The position numbers were made by a program, and so were the translations under genes. This document shows positions 13,645 to 13,742 of a stretch of 13,742 bases of DNA, piece after piece; position 1 is the first letter of the stretch, and the number at the start of each line of letters is the position of its first letter. The notes beneath the pieces are model-generated. The model saw nothing but the letters and a program-made list of their open reading frames with translations, was not told the origin of the DNA and searched no databases. Source of the stretch: Eubacteriales Family XIII. Incertae Sedis bacterium (GTDB lineage Bacteria; Bacillota; Clostridia; Peptostreptococcales; Anaerovoracaceae); contig JAITKU010000183.1 of NCBI GenBank assembly GCA_031278255.1, positions 1 through 13,742 of the forward strand, given 5' to 3'.

Positions 13645-13742
13645 GCTTTTCTCCGGTCTGCCGCCTTCCGCGCGGCCTGCCTCGGGGTTTTTGTGTTTAC
13701 GGTCGCGTTTGCGTTCGCCCCGGCCGGGTCCCCGCGGAAGCG
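13641..13742 (-). CDS. Possible 3' end of an upstream gene overlapping the LPQTG gene
   Basis: On the minus strand one frame stays open from the window edge and stops with the TGA of an ATGA that contains the surface-protein start. The visible 33 residues end in a basic stretch, AARKAADRRKA, which could be the cytosolic tail of a membrane or sorting-signal protein. A four-base stop/start overlap is typical of operons and supports the call. In GC-rich DNA a short open frame is weak evidence, and the family cannot be recognised. Confidence 0.35.
   Translation of the reverse strand, partial: RFRGDPAGANANATVNTKTPRQAARKAADRRKA

Noticed and set aside
1..13742. CRISPR arrays, tRNA or rRNA genes, insertion sequences or phage genes
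   Set aside because: No regularly spaced repeats, cloverleaf-like segments, rRNA words, transposase motifs or terminal inverted repeats with target duplications were seen on either strand.

Overview
The window looks like chromosomal DNA of a GC-rich, monoderm Firmicute of the class Clostridia. The evidence is a real CodY next to HslU/HslV and topoisomerase I, an LPXTG-type surface protein beside a sortase, purine-rich ribosome binding sites, frequent GTG/TTG starts, and the C-terminal module of a large surface protein of a type I associate with clostridia. I cannot name a genus. No tRNA, rRNA, CRISPR array, transposase or phage gene was seen.

Layout. (1) 2-1462, plus strand: C-terminal part of a large, probably secreted Ig-like repeat protein that starts outside the window. 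(2) 1463-2339: a leader with possible RNA structure, then a degenerate HD-GYP-type protein with a TTG start. (3) 2380-6607: a well-formed sigma-A promoter, then topA-hslV-hslU in tight order, closed by a strong intrinsic terminator. The trmFO and xerC genes that sit between topA and hslV in many Bacilli are absent. (4) 6608-9694: an AT-rich control region with an inverted repeat resembling a CodY box and its own promoter, then codY-hflX-yigZ; hflX and yigZ overlap by 4 bases. (5) 9694-11711, minus strand: a nitroreductase and an 11-helix NSS-family sodium:amino-acid symporter, probably one operon from a recognisable promoter. (6) 11828-13742, minus strand: a sortase preceded by an LPQTG-anchored secreted protein with a TasA/camelysin-like core. 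Three strong hairpins lie between the two genes, and the end of a further gene may overlap the surface-protein start.

How the genes work together. The topA-hslVU unit combines DNA topology with ATP-dependent proteolysis. The codY unit pairs a GTP- and branched-chain-amino-acid-sensing global repressor with a ribosome-associated GTPase. The amino-acid symporter downstream could be a CodY target, but no convincing box was seen there. The sortase and its neighbour form a small surface-anchoring module whose inter-gene hairpins could set substrate and enzyme levels separately.

The most interesting points are the apparently altered effector pocket of CodY and its putative autoregulatory palindrome, the cysteine-bearing insertion in the HD-GYP-type protein, and the hairpin-rich spacer in the sortase locus. 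I did not find a clearly new multi-gene system.
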